From positions 3,153,501 to 3,217,500 of the forward strand of contig NZ_CP060295.1 of the NCBI RefSeq assembly GCF_014302995.1: DNA of 64,000 nucleotides. The letters run 5' to 3'. Below the pieces are notes generated by a model that saw nothing but the letters and a program-made list of their open reading frames with translations, had not been told where the DNA came from and ran no database searches. This document shows positions 61,050-64,000 of this stretch, one piece after another (within the stretch, counting starts at the first letter, position 1; every line of letters starts with the position of its first letter). Position numbers and translations under genes: made by a program. Origin of the DNA: Variovorax sp. PAMC26660 (GTDB lineage: Bacteria > Pseudomonadota > Gammaproteobacteria > Burkholderiales > Burkholderiaceae_C).

Positions 61050-61169
61050 CAAGGTGTGAAGAAACCGTAGCGAGCGCCCCCAGCTTGCATCGAGGACCGG
61101 AGCCGTACTCTGTACGGTGAGGACCGCAGGTGCGAGATGGGGGTGCGCAGTAGGTTTATTCACACCTTG
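61050..61169. repeat. 120 bp palindrome upstream of the accessory tssL gene
   Basis: CAAGGTGTGAAGAAACC (61050-61066) pairs with GGTTTATTCACACCTTG (61153-61169) at 16 of 17 positions. The centre is the perfect stem CCGTAC-TCT-GTACGG (61103-61117), and the region between pairs imperfectly. It begins only 16 bp from the ATG of the reverse-strand gene at 61034, so it must overlap its promoter or leader. The rest of the gap (61170-61398) shows no gene and no promoter I would defend. Confidence 0.8.
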
Positions 61170-61398
61170 GCAGTCGTGCATTGCGAAGGATGCCTGTCCC
61201 GGCGTCTGCATCGATGGCACATGCCCATGTCCCCGGTTCCTTCGAGTGGGTGTTCATTCTTTCAAAGGGGTTGCGGCAGGCGCCATACCGCTTGGGGTCT
61301 ATGCCGTTGGGTGGGGCCGGCGGCCTTGCTGTGCGGGGCAATCGCCGGTATCTTCAGCATCCGCCAGCTCGACGCATGCTGGGACACGGGGAATAGCC

Positions 61399-62079
61399 AT
61401 GAAAATCCTGATCGCCGACGACCACCGGCTCGTCATCGAGGCGGTCAAGGCCAAGTTGTCGGAGCTGGCGCCCGGTATCGAATTCGTCCTGGCGTTGAGC
61501 GTCGACGAATTGCTTGCCGGGGCTACCGACGACCTCGACCTGGCCCTGATCGACCTCAACATGCCCGGCGCCGACGGCCAGGCCCACATCGACGAAATCC
61601 GCAAGCGCCATCCGGCCGTGCCGGTGATCGTGCTGTCGGGCTACGAAGATCCGGCCATCATGCGCAGCGCGCTCGAACGCGGCGTGCTCGGATTCATTCC
61701 CAAGGCCTATTCGCCCGAGGTCATGCTGTCGGCCGTGCGCCTGGTGCTGGCCGGCGGCGTGTACGTGCCGCCGATGATGCTGACGGCGCTGCCGCCCGGC
61801 ATCGTGGCCGGCGTGGCGTCGCCGTCGAACGGCGAGGCCTCCACGCGTGGCGGCAACCAGACGCTGGAGCATCTGCGCAGCGTGCTGACCGAGCGCCAGG
61901 TCGAGGTGCTGCAACTGCTGTCGCAGGGCAAGCCCAACAAGCTGATCGGGCGCAGCCTGGGCATCAGCGAGGGCACGGTCAAGATTCACCTGGCCGCGAT
62001 CTTTCGCGCGCTGAACGTGCGCAACCGCACCGAGGCGGTGGTGGCCGCGCAGGCGCTGACCGAGGCGCAGCAGGCCTGA
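61399..62079 (+). CDS. LuxR-type (NarL/FixJ) response regulator
   Basis: A 226-residue regulator. The receiver domain (1-120) has the acidic pair Asp7-Asp8, phosphoacceptor Asp52 in LIDLNMPG and the conserved Lys in GFIPKAY. The C-terminal LuxR helix-turn-helix (155-220) reads LTERQVEVLQLLSQGKPNKLIGRSLGISEGTVKIHL. The start at ATG 61399 is fixed by the family opening MKILIADDH and a GGGGA site; the frame is open further upstream but encodes nothing receiver-like. No kinase is adjacent. The two hybrid kinases at 12-17 kb are of the kind that signal through such regulators. It may control the T6SS or the neighbouring receptor. Confidence 0.93.
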   Translation: MKILIADDHRLVIEAVKAKLSELAPGIEFVLALSVDELLAGATDDLDLALIDLNMPGADGQAHIDEIRKRHPAVPVIVLSGYEDPAIMRSALERGVLGFIPKAYSPEVMLSAVRLVLAGGVYVPPMMLTALPPGIVAGVASPSNGEASTRGGNQTLEHLRSVLTERQVEVLQLLSQGKPNKLIGRSLGISEGTVKIHLAAIFRALNVRNRTEAVVAAQALTEAQQA

Positions 62080-62097
62080 CCTGATCCCCGGCAGGCG

Positions 62098-64000
62098 CTA
62101 CCAGCGGAAGGTGGCCTTTGCCTGCAGTGCGCGACCCTGGCCGTAGTACTGGCCGTAACCCGCCACATAGGTCTTGTTGAACAGGTTGGTCGCGTTCAGC
62201 GCAAAGGTGTAGGGACCGTGCTCGTAGCGCAGGGCCGCATCGACCAGCGTGTAGGCCGGGTTGTACAGGCTGTTGTCCGTGCTGGCCGGCACCTTGTCGA
62301 CGTAGCGCACGCCGCCGCCGAGGCTCCAGCCGCGCCACTCGGAATTGCCGAAGCGGTAGTCGAGCCACAGCGACGCGGTCTTGCGCGCGGTCTGGACCGG
62401 CTGCTTGCCCACTTCGAGGGGGTTCAGGCTGCGGGTGACCTTGGCATCGAGAAAGGTGTAGCTGGCCACCAGCTTGAGCCGCTTCGTCAGCGCGGCCCTG
62501 GCCTCGAACTCGGGGCCGCGCGTGCGCACCTCGCCGATCTGTGCCGTGGGGCTGAACAGGTACGGGTTGAAGGTCGTGACGTTGTTCTTGCGCAGGTCGA
62601 AGGCCGAGATGGTGAACAGCGCATCCAGGCCCGGGGGACGGTACTTCAGCCCCACTTCGAGTTGGCGCCCGAGTTCCGGCTTGAAGAGCGTTCCGTTCGC
62701 AAGGGCCCCGGGCAGGGGCGTGAACGAGGTCGAGTAGCTGAAGTAGGGGGCCAGTCCGTTGGACGCGAGGTACAGCAGGCCCGCGTTGTAGGTGGTCTTC
62801 GTGTCCGGACCGGGCGCCGCCGCAAGGCTGCCGCTGTAGGAGTTGCGGGACTGGTCCCGCCGCACGGCCAGCCCGAGCGACCATGGGCCCGAGCGCATCT
62901 GGTCCTGCACATAGAGGCCGCGCTGCGTCAGCCCGTCGGTCGTGACGGCCGACCCGAGCGCGGTCGCGCTGAGCACGGGCGCGATCACCGGCACGGTCAC
63001 CGGCGCGCCGTAGACCGGCGCGAAGGCATCGATGGAAGATGCGGGGCCCACGCCGCTTTTCTTGTCGCTCACATAGCGCTGGTAGTCCATGCCCAGCAGC
63101 AGCGTGTGCGCGACCGGCCCGGTGCGAAAGCGTCCTTCGATCTGGGTGTCGAGCGCGGAGGTGCGGCTCTTGTCGACCAGGCGCCTCACGCCGCGATTGA
63201 GCGTGCGCTGGTCGCTCTGGAAGGACTCGCCGTAGACCTGCTGGTAGTCGATGTCGAGCGCGGCGTAGCGCGCGTTCTGGCGCAAGGTCCAGTTGTCGTT
63301 GAGCTGGTGCTCCAGCAGGTAGGTGACCGAGGACGCATTGCGGTTGTAGTGGTCCACGCCCGGCTCCCCGACGAAGCGGTCCCGGGGAATGCCGCCGTTG
63401 GGGTTCGGCGTGATGAGCGCACCCACCGGCCATGCGCTCTCTGGCGTCATGCGGTCGCGCGTGACCTCGGCCAGCAGCGTGACCTTGGTGCGCGACGAAG
63501 GCTTCCAGGTCAGGGCCGGTGCGATGAAGTTGCGGTCGTCGCGCGAGAAGTCGGTCTGGCCGCTGCTGCTGCGAAACAGGCCGTTGAGCCGGAACATCAA
63601 GCTGCCGTCGGCGTTCAGCGCGCCGCCCAGGTCGAAGCTGCCCTGGTAGCGGTCGTTGTTGCCGATGGACAGGCCAACCTCGCGCACCGCTTCGGCCGAG
63701 GGGCGCTTGGACACCATGTTGATCACGCCGCCCGGTGCGGCCGGGTCGTAGACCGCGCCCGGCCCTTTCAGCAGCTCGACGCGTTCCAGCCCCTGCGGCT
63801 CGATCAGCCAGCCGGAGTAGGCGTTCGAGGTGTAGAGCTTGAAGCCGTCGAGAAACTCGGCCGGTGCGAAGCCGCGCACCGTCAGTGACGAGAGGCGCGG
63901 GTCGTAGCCCTTCACCTCGGTCAGCACGCCGGCCGAGTAGCGCAGCGACTGCTCGACGGTGTGCACCGCCTGGTCGTCCATCTGCTCGCGCGTGACGACG
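62098..64000 (-). CDS. TonB-dependent siderophore receptor (5' end missing)
   Basis: At least 633 residues of an outer-membrane receptor; the start lies beyond the window. The first visible residues (VVTREQMDDQAVHTVEQSLRY) lie in the plug domain, followed by the plug signature VELLKGPGAVYDPAAPGGVINMVSKRP. The rest is a 22-strand beta barrel (YQGSFDLGGALN, LGLAVRRDQSRNSYSG, LFKPELGRQLEVGLKYR) and ends in the outer-membrane C-terminal motif ...KATFRW. The motif set fits the FpvA/FhuE group of ferric-siderophore receptors. Its stop is 18 bp from the convergent response regulator gene. The substrate and any FecI/FecR-type control cannot be judged without the missing N-terminus. Confidence 0.9.
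   Translation of the reverse strand, partial: VVTREQMDDQAVHTVEQSLRYSAGVLTEVKGYDPRLSSLTVRGFAPAEFLDGFKLYTSNAYSGWLIEPQGLERVELLKGPGAVYDPAAPGGVINMVSKRPSAEAVREVGLSIGNNDRYQGSFDLGGALNADGSLMFRLNGLFRSSSGQTDFSRDDRNFIAPALTWKPSSRTKVTLLAEVTRDRMTPESAWPVGALITPNPNGGIPRDRFVGEPGVDHYNRNASSVTYLLEHQLNDNWTLRQNARYAALDIDYQQVYGESFQSDQRTLNRGVRRLVDKSRTSALDTQIEGRFRTGPVAHTLLLGMDYQRYVSDKKSGVGPASSIDAFAPVYGAPVTVPVIAPVLSATALGSAVTTDGLTQRGLYVQDQMRSGPWSLGLAVRRDQSRNSYSGSLAAAPGPDTKTTYNAGLLYLASNGLAPYFSYSTSFTPLPGALANGTLFKPELGRQLEVGLKYRPPGLDALFTISAFDLRKNNVTTFNPYLFSPTAQIGEVRTRGPEFEARAALTKRLKLVASYTFLDAKVTRSLNPLEVGKQPVQTARKTASLWLDYRFGNSEWRGWSLGGGVRYVDKVPASTDNSLYNPAYTLVDAALRYEHGPYTFALNATNLFNKTYVAGYGQYYGQGRALQAKATFRW

Noticed and set aside
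61117..61398. N-terminal extension of the response regulator (about 94 residues)
   Set aside because: The extension is Cys/Trp-rich with no domain, and the receiver starts cleanly at ATG 61399 with a ribosome site.
1..64000. tRNA, rRNA, integrase, transposase or attachment sites
   Set aside because: None was found by reading both strands. The inverted repeats lack an associated enzyme gene in this window.

Overview
The window is high-G+C DNA (about two thirds G+C by eye) with dense genes, many ATGA/GTGA start-stop overlaps and the protein families of a betaproteobacterium of the order Burkholderiales. Gene content and the repeat families suggest Comamonadaceae, most likely Variovorax or a close relative. 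That placement is inferred from family content; no marker gene was available.

Left part (1-10.2 kb): the tail of a membrane protein, then a same-strand set of a secreted CHAT-domain cysteine protease homologue, a two-partner secretion pore (TpsB) and a 1,813-residue filamentous-haemagglutinin-type exoprotein (TpsA). Next (10.2-12 kb) come an isochorismatase-like hydrolase and a GlxA-type AraC regulator, transcribed divergently. From 12 to 19.7 kb lies a signalling block: two hybrid histidine kinases, one translationally coupled to a periplasmic binding protein and the other divergent from two tandem PhnD-like binding proteins.

Main part (19.9-61 kb): a complete type VI secretion system (T6SS). 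All thirteen core components are present. The forward strand carries tssK, tssL (with OmpA domain), tssM, tagF, a Ser/Thr kinase, an MltA-like transglycosylase, a sigma-factor-like / membrane protein / caspase-like trio, a divergent Hcp, tagJ, tssE, tssF, tssG, clpV, vgrG, DUF2169, pentapeptide, DUF3540 and DUF4150 (PAAR-like) genes, tagH (FHA) and a PP2C phosphatase. The reverse strand carries a small peptidoglycan-binding-like protein, canonical hcp, tssC, tssB and tssA, followed by forward tssJ and then a reverse-strand second membrane-complex pair: a DotU/BON/DUF4384 fusion and a short TssM-like protein without a Walker A motif. Kinase, phosphatase, FHA protein and TagF together form the usual threonine-phosphorylation control of T6SS firing. 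A LuxR-type response regulator and a partial TonB-dependent siderophore receptor close the window.

Repeats are unusually prominent. Four copies of a ~265 bp two-hairpin element (2464, 9974, 18328, 42998), a 614 bp nested palindrome (26836), a 120 bp palindrome (61050) and two short REP-like palindromes read in frame inside clpV and the caspase gene punctuate the transcription units. Around the five large repeats the base composition switches from G+T-rich on the left to A+C-rich on the right, which may record strand-asymmetric mutation. The two most promising undescribed systems are the sigma-like/membrane/caspase trio and the accessory TssL-TssM pair. No tRNA, rRNA, CRISPR array, transposase or integrase was seen.
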